DNA of 32,500 nucleotides from Symbiodinium natans (taxonomy: Eukaryota; Sar; Dinophyceae; Suessiales; Symbiodiniaceae): positions 1 through 32,500 of the forward strand of contig CAJNDS010002231.1 in assembly GCA_905221605.1 (NCBI GenBank), read 5' to 3'. Shown here in pieces: positions 1 through 7,806 of this stretch. The stretch's first letter is position 1, and every line of letters begins with the position of its first letter. The position numbers and the translations under genes were made by a program. The notes under the pieces are model-generated. The model worked only from the letters and a program-made list of their open reading frames with translations, made no database searches and was not told the origin of the DNA.

Positions 1-18
1 GGGGGGGGGGGGGGGGGG
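1..18. repeat. poly-G tract at window edge
   Basis: Eighteen consecutive G residues open the window. Similar G or C homopolymers occur at about 20673, 20856, 22370, 27101 and 30617, so this type of tract recurs here. It could also mark a weak assembly point. Confidence 0.8.
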
Positions 19-527
19 CAATGGAAACTTCCTACGTTTGGGAGGCCATAGATGTCAGCCGAGTCCAGGGTTTACTACTATTTCCTTAAGAACCCCCCCC
101 TCAAGGCATGTTCCTTGGTGGGAAATGCACGCCTCAACCCTAAGGCCCTAAACCCTAAACCCTACAGCCTAAACCCTAAACATCCTAGGCGCCAAGACGC
201 CAAGACGCCAATCTTGCCCAACATCTTCTCGATGTCTTAAACTTGAAAGCCCTCTCAACCCCAAGATCCTAATCCCTATAAAGCCCTGTGAACCCCATAA
301 GCCCTATAGGGTTTTACAAGGGTTTAGGGTTTAGGGCTCTAAACAGCCGTATAAACCCTATAACTTAGTTGTCCAGTAACCTGGGGGAATTAAAGGCGAA
401 CCTTTGGGATTCGAAAGGGATTATACTACCCCACAAAGGTTAAAGGTTACCTACGCTAGTACTAGGATAAGCTCTAAACCTACAAACCCTTTTGGGACGG
501 TCCCAAGGACGGCATTCAAGCCCTAGC

Positions 528-622
528 TTGCTTAAGAACCCCAAAAGCATACAAGACAATAATCCCTGTCTTACCCTTACAAGAAAGAATCTTTATTTCC
601 TTTTTTTGGGGGGTTCTTAAAC
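528..622. mobile_element. family C TIR element (C1)
   Basis: The left end reads TTGCTTAAGAACCCCAAAA and the right end TTTTTTGGGGGGTTCTTAA, forming terminal inverted repeats around an AT-rich core. Related elements are at 9432, 18841, 22217 and 24797. It has no coding capacity, so it is non-autonomous. No clear target duplication was seen. Confidence 0.6.
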
Positions 623-744
623 TAGGATGGCCCTTAAAACCCTCTGAAAAAACATTCCTGAATGTGATCCTCTTAAACCTAAGAAGGGAAAATATAAATT
701 ACCACAAGGGCCTACCGAGTAAACAAATGGTAGTTAAACCCTGA

Positions 745-818
745 GCCCTAAACCCTAAACCCTAAACCCTAAACCCCAAACCCTAAACCCTAAACCCTAA
801 ACCCTAAACCCTAAACCC
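745..818 (-). repeat. telomere-like array, CCCTAAA orientation
   Basis: About ten CCCTAAA units with one CCCCAAA variant. A unique spacer of about 85 bp follows, then a degenerate TTTAGGG array (903-970). This is the first bracketed pair in the window. Confidence 0.9.
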
Positions 819-902
819 CCCTTCCTCTGTGCCTGCAGAGAGTCGCCTCACTGCTCCGCGCACGTGCCGGAGCTGGGCTGCCATCACGACAAGGCTTCCA
901 AC

Positions 903-970
903 TGGGTTTAGGGTTTAGAGTTTAAGGTTCAGGGTTCATGGTTTAGGGTTTTTGTTCGCTCCAGGTCAAG
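903..970 (+). repeat. degenerate telomere-like array, TTTAGGG orientation
   Basis: TTTAGGG units mixed with TTCAGGG and other variants. It forms the right-hand partner of the array at 745-818. Confidence 0.6.
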
Positions 971-1086
971 GGTTTAGGGTCCAACTGGGCAATGTTTCAG
1001 GGGCTGAGGGTGCAGAGGTTGCATTCTTGTTGTCAGTCAGGAACCGGAGAGATAAGAGTGCCCTATGTAGTCCTCAAGAGCTTAAT

Positions 1087-1146
1087 TTTTCTGTGGGATC
1101 AGCATTCCCAGGGTTCTTTTCTGTGGGATCAGCATTCCCAGGGTTC
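1087..1146. repeat. 30-bp direct tandem duplication, two copies
   Basis: A 30-bp unit (1087-1116) containing CTGTGGGATCAGCATTCCCA is repeated exactly at 1117-1146, and a partial third start (TTTTC) follows. The perfect identity suggests recent slippage or unequal exchange. Confidence 0.9.
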
Positions 1147-1263
1147 TTTTCGGTGGCGAAGAGCCGATGTGTTTGCTTGTTGGCTCGGGTTGCGGGTTTA
1201 CGGCGCACAAACTATGTGCGCTTGTGGTGCATGCGTGAGGGTTTCGTTGCTCATGCTCCCTAA

Positions 1264-1308
1264 GCCCTAAACCCTAAACCCTAAACCCTAAACCTTTAAA
1301 CCCTAAAG
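1264..1308 (-). repeat. telomere-like array, CCCTAAA orientation
   Basis: About five CCCTAAA units with a degenerate right end (CCTTTAAACCC). Confidence 0.85.
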
Positions 1309-1385
1309 TAGGCAAGGGCACACTGCCATGATTTGAGCACAAAGGAGGTCCATGTTGTGCCTTCAGGACCTTCAGTCCCTGTGTC

Positions 1386-1500
1386 GTCCAGGACGAGGCT
1401 GTATGGCCAGACTTTCCGAAAATCGAGGTACCCTTTTTTAAGGGGATTCTCTTCAATTTGGGGCCATAAAAGGGGTATCCCCCTATTTTGGGAACTGCCC
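1386..1500. repeat. dispersed repeat block, related to 6205-6310
   Basis: Both copies begin with GTCCAGGACGAGGCTGTA and continue through CTTCCGAAAATCG, a GGTACCC box and ATTTGGGGC, in the same orientation. The block lies on both sides of gene copy 1. It may be a MITE relative, because the CCGAAAATCGxGGTACC core resembles the ends of family B. Confidence 0.7.
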
Positions 1501-1649
1501 ATCTCCCCTCATAGTCACAATGCAAACGAACCGAAAAAATCAGTCTAAGCCAAACAGTCAGGCCCTAAGTTGCGTGGCCCTAGTCACGTCAAAGCCCGAG
1601 ACCACCAACAGCTTCGCCACTCACCCAAACGTTGTCGGGCTCTCATGGG

Positions 1650-1791
1650 TTTAGGTTATATTGGCTGGTGGTCTCTTTAGCTGTTACCCTTATACCTGAG
1701 TAGAGCCCCTAGATACCCTAATAAGAACCCGGATATATGCCCTATAAAACAGACACCCTCCTGAAAGAGACCACCAACCCATGTAAGGTTT
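1650..1791. mobile_element. small inverted-repeat element with GGTGGTCTCTTT arms
   Basis: TTGGCTGGTGGTCTCTTTAG at 1661-1680 is mirrored by AAAGAGACCACCAACCCA near 1764-1781. Similarity extends outward into TTTAGG/CCTAAA edges. A further GAGACCACCAA copy lies at 1598-1608. It has no coding capacity and fits a MITE-like foldback. Confidence 0.6.
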
Positions 1792-1870
1792 AGGTCACCA
1801 AGTTCTTAGCCTTTGCGCCGAGGCACTTCTGAACTGTGCTCAGGGCGTTCGGGAACCGCCTTCCTACATA

Positions 1871-2000
1871 GGAGGTTACAAAAATAGGGGACCCGTATGT
1901 CGTAGACCCAAAGTAGCAGGATTCCCTTAAAATAAGGAACCCTAAACCCTAAACCCTAAACCCCAATAAGGTACCCGGTACCCCTAACTTCGGAAACCCC
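1871..2000. mobile_element. family B TIR element (B1) holding a telomere-like array
   Basis: The left end (GGAGGTTACAAAAATAGGGG) and right end (ACCCCTAACTTCGGAAACCC) are approximate inverted repeats. The centre, about 1937-1965, is a CCCTAAA array, so telomeric repeats sit inside the element. Related pieces lie at 6909-6980, 9098-9150 and 23820-23905. Confidence 0.5.
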
Positions 2001-2087
2001 CATATTAAGTACCAGGATGGTGGGCCGGGAGGGCGCTGGCCACCTTCCCTTTGTGAGGCTTCGTATTTCAGGGCTTTAATTGCTGCG

Positions 2088-2179
2088 GTTTAGGGTTTAG
2101 GGTTTAGGGTTTAGGGTCTAGGGTCTAGGATCTCGGGTCTAGGGTATAGGGTTTAGGGTTTAGGGTTTAGGGTTTAGGG
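2088..2179 (+). repeat. telomere-like array, TTTAGGG orientation
   Basis: About 13 units, with GGTCTAGGGTCTAGG variants in the middle. It faces the CCCTAAA array at 1937-1965 across about 123 bp. Confidence 0.9.
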
Positions 2180-2283
2180 CCCCACAAACCTTAACCTTAC
2201 AGCGGCACATCGACCCCCTCAACGTAACATTCTATAAGCCCTCCATCTTTTTTCCTGGGCTTGAGGACTAGACAGCTCTTCAT

Positions 2284-2361
2284 CCCTAAACCCCAAACCC
2301 CAAACCCTAAACCCTAAACCCCAAACCCTAAACCCTAAACCCTACACCCCAACCCCTAAAC
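2284..2361 (-). repeat. telomere-like array, CCCTAAA orientation
   Basis: CCCTAAA and CCCCAAA units intermixed. A 122-bp unique spacer follows, then the TTTAGGG array at 2484. The same spacer is present in duplication copy 2. Confidence 0.9.
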
Positions 2362-2483
2362 CTGGTGCCCCTTTTTCCACACAATCCTCAACGACACAGC
2401 GCTTACAACTGGGTCCCTGGCAACAAACCGACTACACGGCTTGGCATGCTAATTCGCTGATTTGCAAATTTTCAAAACAGAGG

Positions 2484-2543
2484 GGTTTAGGGTTTAGGGT
2501 TTGGGGTTTAGGGTTCAGGGTTCAGGGTTTAGGGTTTAGGGTT
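2484..2543 (+). repeat. telomere-like array, TTTAGGG orientation
   Basis: About eight units with TTGGGG and TTCAGGG variants, directly after TTTTCAAAACAGAGG. Duplication copy 2 has an array at the homologous place (9286), so this array predates the duplication. Confidence 0.85.
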
Positions 2544-2731
2544 ACCCTGTAAGAACCCACGGTGCCATGGCCCGCAGGATATGGAAAAGCTGAGTTGGAC
2601 CCCCGAAATTTCGGAGAGCTCTCACCGGCCTCCACTCTAACCTTCGGAATGAGTGGCCGTCCTGAGGGTTTGGGGTTTAGGGTTTAGGGTTTAGGGCACT
2701 TTGTTGTGCCGCGTAGTTTGTCACCATCCTT

Positions 2732-3647
2732 TCAAGGAGTGGAGATGTCGGCAGCGGGCAAACACCGCCACAGCAAAAAAGTAACTACACCCATGAGAGG
2801 AACCGTGACTGGCGACGAATATGCTTTGTGTCCGAAGTGATGCAAGAAGAGGTTCGAATTGAACGACTCGGCTGCCGCGAAGCAAAAAAACATGAGCGTG
2901 CCTGTTGCCACCAGCCCTACAGACAGCAGCACTTGCGTGCGCATTGTTGGTGACTGGCCGCCACCTTTGAATTTGTACATGAGGCGAAGCATAAAGAACA
3001 GAATGCAGGGAAACACCATGAGCCAATAACTGACGACTGCGCTGCTCATGAGAACCAAGCCGCCAACATCAAATTCGTGCCGAATCCAGCCACCGAGAAA
3101 GATGTCAATGGAAACCCAACCAACTGGGCTCGTTGCTTGCACGATACGGAAGTAGGAGAAGACCTCGTTGGTGAGATGATGGACCAATGTTTTTAGTAGC
3201 CTATCTTGCACCAGCGCCTCGAACTGCTCGGTGGACCCGAACCAAGCAGAGATGCAGCGCAAGATGATGTTGCGGTCACAAATCATCTTGTCACCAGTAT
3301 ATTCGTTTACATGACCGCAATCGCAACACTGAGATTTAGCGTGCTCAATTCTAAACTGGCTGAGTTGCTGCTGCATCACAATGATGCTGCGGCAGTGTGC
3401 AAGAACAACATACGCCAGCAGTGTCATGCACGGGAAAGCGAGGGAACACACCATGAGCGTACCCCACGGAAAAAGCCCCAGCTGTGAACATACGAATCCA
3501 AGCACCACTATGCACAGGCCCATCTGGGCTATCAACAATGCGGGGCCCACGAAAATTGGGCAGACCACCAAAGATTTGCTCGCATTTGTGTCGTGGCTAT
3601 GCAGGAAGGCGGCCAGTTCGAACACGCACCAAAGTCTCGAGGTGTAC
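2732..3647 (-). CDS. gene copy 1, exon 2: C-terminal part of TIR-like multi-pass membrane protein
   Basis: This is the second coding exon of a minus-strand gene. It starts after AAG at 3650-3648 and completes the split Thr codon, giving the motif YTSRLWCVFELAAF across the junction. The exon encodes about 305 residues. I see hydrophobic segments at about residues 242-267 and 279-302 of the joined protein, then a Cys-rich loop (CCDCGH ... ICDR), then three more hydrophobic stretches before the stop (ends ISTP). WCVFEL resembles the Trp-Cys-x-x-Glu-Leu box of TIR domains; that link is my inference. Joined to exon 1 it gives a 520-residue protein in one frame. The same exon in copy 2 (9609-10495) is frameshifted, so copy 1 looks like the functional one. 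The cellular role is unknown; membrane location is inferred. Confidence 0.75.
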
Positions 3648-3710
3648 CTTAGCTTCTTGTTTTTAAAGGTGTACCTTAGCTTGTGTATGTATGTATGAGG
3701 TGTACCTGAG
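3641..3710 (-). promoter_or_regulatory. triplicated 3' splice-site motif with ATGT remnant
   Basis: GGTGTACC occurs three times on the plus strand (3641, 3669, 3699). On the coding strand each reads AAG or CAG followed by GTACACC, so three possible intron acceptors lie in a row. A short (ATGT)n run sits between the second and third (3684-3697). The first motif borders the reading frame and is taken as the acceptor in use. Confidence 0.55.
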
Positions 3711-3780
3711 CGTCGGAATGTAGGATTGGTAAACGATACCAGCTTGCACCAAGGTGAGCTAGAAAAGATACGACGAACCG

Positions 3781-3828
3781 TAAACCCTAAACCCTAAACC
3801 CTAAACCCTAAACCCTAAACCCTAAACA
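3781..3828 (-). repeat. telomere-like array, CCCTAAA orientation
   Basis: Seven near-perfect units inside intron 1 of gene copy 1. Confidence 0.9.
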
Positions 3829-3900
3829 GACGATACCTCGGCCTCCGCGGGAGCCAGCAACCGCAACTGCCAGCAGCCGTGACAGCAAAATAAAGACATT

Positions 3901-4042
3901 CGGTTGATACTATAAATCCTGCATGACTCTAGGCTTTAGGGTGTAGGGTTTAGGGTTTCCTGCATGACCCGAAGTACCCTAAACCCTAGGAATTATGGTT
4001 GTTTGGTATCGTAGAGTCATGCAGGATTTATAGTATCAACCG
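3901..4042. mobile_element. foldback element with perfect 31-bp inverted repeats
   Basis: The arm at 3901-3931 (starting CGGTTGATACTATAAATCC) is the exact reverse complement of 4012-4042 (ending TTTATAGTATCAACCG). The 80-bp loop holds degenerate telomeric heptamers and another CCTGCATGAC copy. The right arm lies four bases from the family A element at 4047. The full 31-bp identity suggests recent origin or conversion between arms. Confidence 0.8.
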
Positions 4043-4046
4043 TTAC

Positions 4047-4168
4047 TTGGGATGTTCCCCCTTATACTCACAGTCCTTCATAGGGATTCTAATCGGGGGT
4101 ACTCTTCTAGTCAAGGTGCTATACTCCCTATCAAGGACTGTTAATTCGTATAAGGGGGCACATCCCAA
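4047..4168. mobile_element. family A MITE-like element (A1)
   Basis: The left end is TTGGGATGTTCCCCCTTATA and the right end is its imperfect inverse (TATAAGGGGGCACATCCCAA). Inner arms contain CAGTCCTTCATAGGGATT and its inverse. This is one of seven related copies in the window and has no coding capacity. Confidence 0.8.
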
Positions 4169-4325
4169 GTAATTGCGAACAAACACAAGGCCAGCAGCCC
4201 CAAACAGTGAAGCACAGGATTTTACTTGAAGAAGGGTTCTGTATGCCTGGAATCCCCTCTGCAACAACAATGAGCACCCCCCTTTTCTGTGGTCCTCTTC
4301 TCTTGGAATGGGTACCCCCCCTCTA

Positions 4326-4358
4326 GCCCTAAACCCTAAACCCTAAACCCTAAACCCA
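4326..4358 (-). repeat. telomere-like array, CCCTAAA orientation
   Basis: Nearly five units, followed by a 92-bp unique spacer and then the TTCAGGG array at 4451. Confidence 0.85.
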
Positions 4359-4450
4359 CAGGTGTCCGGGAGCGGACGGTGCATCAGTACCAGAGGAATT
4401 TGGGCCCGACCAAGCGGCCCCCCAACCACCCCTGCAAAACTTGTTTTGTG

Positions 4451-4579
4451 TTCAGGGTTCAGGGTTCAGGGTTCAGGGTTCAGGGTTCAGGGTTCAGGGT
4501 TCAGGGTTCAGGGTTCAGGGTTCAGGGTTTAGGGTTTAGGGTTTAGGGTTCAGCGTTTAGGGTGTAGGGTTTAGGGTTT
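4451..4579 (+). repeat. variant telomere-like array: TTCAGGG block then TTTAGGG
   Basis: About eleven consecutive TTCAGGG units (4451-4527) followed by TTTAGGG units and single TTCAGCG and TGTAGGG variants. A homogeneous block of one variant suggests local slippage or unequal exchange. Confidence 0.9.
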
Positions 4580-4905
4580 GTTTTTCACCCTTCCCGTCCG
4601 TAATACTTCCTGCCTACTCGTCCCTCCCTACCCCTACTTCCCCAGCCCCCCAACCTGTCAACCCTGCCCCCTCAACCCTAAACCCTAAACCCTTTCGGGG
4701 TTTTGTGCTTGCTTGTTTTTCTTGTTTTTCCACTCCCACATGTGGCGTGCCTGGTTTTTACGTGAGCTCGCGACAACAGGATTCCCCAAAAAGCTTGTTT
4801 TCGTTGCACAGGCGCGACACTCGTGTCAACTTATACCTTTGTTTAGCTGGTGCCTGGACTTTCTTCTGCTACGTTTTCCATGTCCGATACACAAGTCCAA
4901 GGTAC

Positions 4906-5552
4906 GTTTCGTCCCAAAGAACCAAAAGTGACTGGGAGTTTTTCAGGAAAGCGCCCATGCTGACCAAAGCCTCTGACTTCAGCGCCTCGTCTGTCTGACT
5001 GATGCAGGCAATGTCAAGAAATACCAGCTTCTTGCACCGCCAGAGCAGCAAAGTCAAGACGTAGCCCAGCGTCCCAGCCACTGTGCACCAAATGTACTCG
5101 AATGGTGCGCCGACCCACGCAGGCAAGACGCCTGCCACGCACAGGAACAAGGCGACAAAGGCACTGAGCCAAGACACGAAGAAAGCTGGAACGCTGTTGT
5201 TCAGGAAAAGTATGTTGAGGTACTTGAGCCAAGCGCTTGTGCGCCAGCTGTGGGACCAGAACTCGTGGGGATGGGTCGTCTGAATGCTGAAGGGGTAGAG
5301 AAAGCTGAACCCATTGAGTACCCACCTCCACGGTGCCAGTTGCAAGACCCGATGCACTGGAATCGCTCGCACGACCTCCGGGCTTGTCGCATTCATCTCC
5401 GAGATGAACCCAATGTACGCCTCGACAAACACGTCCTCCTCTGTCATGGAAGTCCCTGGCGCAGAGGTTATGCCATCAGATCCAAGGGACGCTGCCCTGT
5501 GGAAGTCAGATGGGATGCCGATGCACACCTCGAGGCCAGCTGTGGACGCCAT
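4906..5552 (-). CDS. gene copy 1, exon 1: N-terminal part of TIR-like multi-pass membrane protein
   Basis: I chose the ATG at 5552 (context GCCATGG) because the homologous ATG is present in copy 2 (17821) and the sequence upstream is not conserved as protein. The exon encodes 215 residues plus two bases of codon 216 (protein starts MASTAGLEVC). Residues 123-145 and about 151-171 are hydrophobic and likely membrane-spanning. Residues 177-186 (LVFLDIACIS) and 199-216 (MGAFLKNSQSLLVLWDET) form the first half of a TIR-like segment. The intron cuts this segment just before its WCVFEL box. The function of this family is not known to me; the dinoflagellate link is from memory of similar predicted proteins. 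Conservation between both copies supports real coding. Confidence 0.75.
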
Positions 5553-5660
5553 GGCAGCATGAGCTCCAAATCTATCCACGCAAACCTAGGCCAACACTTC
5601 AGCGTCTCGCAACAGTGTCTCCGAGATTTAGGAACTTTTTTTTTTTTGGCGCCACTGGCC

Positions 5661-5776
5661 GAATATAGGGGCCTTAATAATTAGAATAGGGTTTTGAAAA
5701 GCTTCGGGGTTTTTTTCGTATTCTAATAAAGGGACCATGAGGGAATACTGCTAGTAATCATTCCACCCCTACATTG
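5661..5776. mobile_element. family E element (E1) upstream of gene copy 1
   Basis: It contains ATATAGGGGCC, then GGGACCATGAGGGAATACT and CTAGTAATCATTCC. The counterpart at 18408-18532 lies at the matching place upstream of gene copy 2, so it was present before the duplication. Its ends are only weakly inverted, so the transposon assignment is tentative. Confidence 0.4.
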
Positions 5777-5789
5777 CGCTTGTGTAGAT

Positions 5790-6060
5790 CTGGGCTGGGC
5801 CCGCAGGTTCGGCGTGAGCTGGCAGGTCGAAGTTGTCAGTGTCAAGATCATGCCAATGGATGTGCGGCCATGATTTTGGGCTCGGGTTTAGGGTTTAGGG
5901 TTTAGGGTTCAGGGTTTGGGGTTTAGGGTTTAGGGTTTATGTGACATGTGAGAATCTGAGTGTGAGAGTCCGGAGGCTGGGGCCCTGAACGCCCCTGATC
6001 CAGATTCTCTCTCAACGGCAACTATCTGTGTATGACCTTTTCCCTTAAATCCTAAACCCT
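5790..6060 (-). promoter_or_regulatory. conserved upstream block of gene copy 1
   Basis: Short blocks (GTGAGCTGGCAGGTC, CAGTGTC, ATCTGAGTGTGA, CGCCCCTGATCCA, ACGGCAAC) match 18570-18830 upstream of copy 2 in the same order. They are separated by a TTTAGGG array (5884-5938). They could be a promoter, a 5' untranslated exon or simply duplicated flank. I found no trans-spliced leader and no known promoter motif. Confidence 0.4.
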
Positions 6061-6204
6061 GCCCCCTAAACCTGAAGGGTTTAGGGTTCAGGGTTCAGGG
6101 TTTAGGGTTTATGGTGGCTGCTTGGGATGAAAACTTACTTCCCTGGGCTTTTGGGGGCTCGCGAGTTTTACGGTGGCTAAAACTCACATAAATCCGGAAG
6201 TTTG

Positions 6205-6310
6205 GTCCAGGACGAGGCTGTAGGGCAAGACCTTCCGAAAATCGGGGGTACCCTTTAGGGGATCCCTTTCAGGGATTCTGTTCTATTTGGGGCGATAAAG
6301 GGGCTAGCGC
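6205..6310. repeat. dispersed repeat block, related to 1386-1500
   Basis: Same start (GTCCAGGACGAGGCTGTA) and same order of boxes as the copy at 1386, with small indels. Confidence 0.7.
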
Positions 6311-6635
6311 GGTGCTGCTGTATTTTCAGAGCTGGAGGGCCAGATGAAAGCTGAACTGTGAGCCCGAAACCCTAAACCCAAAACTGACCAGAGCACCGCC
6401 AAGTTAGACGTGTAGGGTCAGGATTTAGGGCTTTAGGGTGCAGGCAACCTTGACTTCGTGACACTGTCCTGACATCCTTTTGAAGATAGGGCGGGTGAGC
6501 CATATTGAAGCTCTTCTTTCATGCTGGGCACCTGCACTTCGCAGTGTGAGGTGCCAATACTCAGAACATCACGCGAGCAGCGCCCTGACCTGGGCGTGTT
6601 CAGGTGAACGTGTACCAGAAACAGAAAGGCAGAAC

Positions 6636-6733
6636 TTGGGACGTTCCCTTGTATACTACGGTCCTTAATAGGGATTATGTTGCCCCTGCTAGAATCTCCA
6701 TTAAGGATTGTTAGTATAAGGGGGAGCATCCCA
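6636..6733. mobile_element. family A MITE-like element (A2)
   Basis: The left end is TTGGGACGTTCCCTTGTATA and the right end TATAAGGGGGAGCATCCCA. Flanks GGCAGAAC (left) and GGCAAAAC (right, two bases after the end) agree at 7 of 8 positions, consistent with an 8-bp target duplication. Confidence 0.75.
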
Positions 6734-6908
6734 CGGCAAAACTCTAAATGCGCACCCGATCCATGCTGCCCACTCCCCATCTTAGCCCAAGCCAGGTAGG
6801 CAGAACACGCTCTCACGACCTTGCATGCATGAATCAACTTTCTGAATCAGCTTGCAATGCCCAATGGCCTTGGCACCCCAAGCAATGCGAAAAAAAAGAG
6901 ATGTGAGA

Positions 6909-6980
6909 GTTTCCGAAATTAGGGGTACCTTATTGGGGTCCTTATTATAAGGGACTCCTACTATCTGGAGGTGTTTGTCA
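6909..6980. mobile_element. family B element fragment (B2)
   Basis: It contains TTTCCGAAATTAGGGGTACC and the small palindrome TCCTTATTATAAGGGA, shared with pieces near 23180 and 23820. The right end is poorly defined. Confidence 0.45.
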
Positions 6981-7176
6981 GCGGTACCCTGTTTTCGCAA
7001 AGCCCCATGGGCATCCACCTTTCCGTAGCGGGACATGTCTTTCTGCTTGGAGGACGTCGTGTTCAACTGTTTTTGCTGCAATTAGCACCCAGCTTTGCTG
7101 CCAGACAGCAGCAGAACACCTTCTCACATGCATGATTCAACTTCCTCACTTTTGTTGAACCCAGCAGGGTTAAGGG

Positions 7177-7252
7177 TTGGGATGCTCCCCCTTATACTGA
7201 CAGCCCCTATTTAGGGATTATACTCGGGGTAGTATAATCCTTAATAGGGTAC
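7177..7252. mobile_element. family A MITE-like element, degraded right end (A3)
   Basis: It starts TTGGGATGCTCCCCCTTATA, with inner arms AGGGATTATACTC and AGTATAATCCTTA. The terminal right arm is reduced to ACATCA, so the copy is truncated or diverged. Confidence 0.7.
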
Positions 7253-7408
7253 ATCAAAAGTTTGAGCGTTTATAGGGCTTGATCCAGGCTACTTAAATGG
7301 GGCAGGGTTTAGAGTTTAGGGTGTTAGGGTACCGAAAGCACGATCCGAGATCTCCCCCAAGCCCCACTCTTCCACCGAGCAACATCCCCCCCCATCATGG
7401 ATGTGCGA

Positions 7409-7469
7409 ACCCCAAAACCCCAAAACCCCAAAACCCAAAACCCAAAACCTAAGCCCTAAATCCTGAAAC
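7409..7469 (-). repeat. CCCCAAAA-type short array
   Basis: Three to four CCCCAAAA octamers, then CCCAAAA units and a degenerate CCCTAAA edge. The octamer equals the telomere repeat of some spirotrich ciliates, but here it most likely arose as a variant of the CCCTAAA/CCCCAAA arrays. Confidence 0.8.
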
Positions 7470-7650
7470 TCTGCACCGTTTGATTAGACCCTTGTAAAAG
7501 TTTAGGGTTTCGGGTTTAAGGGTGTGAATTTGGGTTTAAAAGGGGCCTTTAAGGGACCAAGGGCCTACTCTGGGCTCAAGTCGACCGACACCACCCTCTA
7601 GCAGCGTAGGAGTACGGAAGGGCTCCCTTGTACTATTCGGGTTTTCCTGT

Positions 7651-7722
7651 TCCTAAACCCTAAACCCTAAACCCTAAACCCTAAACCCGAAACCCTAAAC
7701 CCTAAACCCTAAACTCTAAACC
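7651..7722 (-). repeat. telomere-like array, CCCTAAA orientation
   Basis: About ten units with CCCGAAA and CTCTAAA variants. It faces the TTTAGGG array inside element A4 across about 111 bp. Confidence 0.9.
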
Positions 7723-7806
7723 ACTGGGAGAAGCGCGTGCGGCTGCTGATCCACGGGGTCTTCGTGCTCAGATCGTACCCCTCTCCCTGGCGGTGGAGGG
7801 CTTGCC

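Larger units (their letters stand above)
19..1860. other. gene-free repeat mosaic
   Basis: No open frame here resembles a known protein. The stretch holds telomere-like arrays, one TIR element of family C (528-622), a 30-bp tandem duplication (1087-1146), a block repeated at 6205 (1386-1500) and an inverted-repeat element (1650-1791). Short open frames overlap these repeats and look incidental. Confidence 0.6.
3648..4905 (-). other. gene copy 1, intron 1 (GT-AG, 1258 nt)
   Basis: The donor is GTACC directly after GAC GAA AC (4906), and the acceptor AAG ends at 3648. Joining GAC GAA AC to G TAC ACC keeps the frame and rebuilds the WDETYTSRLWCVFEL motif. GTAC occurs at both borders, a direct repeat of the kind left by intron insertion. 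The interior holds telomere-like arrays, a perfect 31-bp inverted repeat and a family A element. Confidence 0.75.
1871..6060 (-). repeat. segmental duplication, copy 1
   Basis: This stretch matches 9098-18830 in the same order and orientation. Shared parts are a downstream block (2385-2480 with 9183-9285, ending TTTTCAAAACAG), exon 2 (2732-3647), intron edges (3648-3780 and 4831-4905), exon 1 (4906-5552) and an upstream block (5790-6060, including GTGAGCTGGCAGGTC and CGCCCCTGATCCA). The copies differ by insertions of telomere arrays, MITE-like elements and a LINE. I judged similarity by eye. Confidence 0.8.

Noticed and set aside
1-820. A true chromosome end
   Set aside because: Telomere-like arrays occur throughout the window in both orientations and are short. 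The first bases are poly-G followed by non-telomeric sequence.
2732-5552. Two separate genes at 2732-3647 and 4906-5552
   Set aside because: The halves join in frame at GT-AG borders, rebuild a continuous TIR-like motif, and occur in the same order in the second copy.
5552-5640. Dinoflagellate spliced-leader or a relict of it upstream of the gene copies
   Set aside because: By eye I saw no match to the conserved leader (ending GGCTCAAG) upstream of either start codon.
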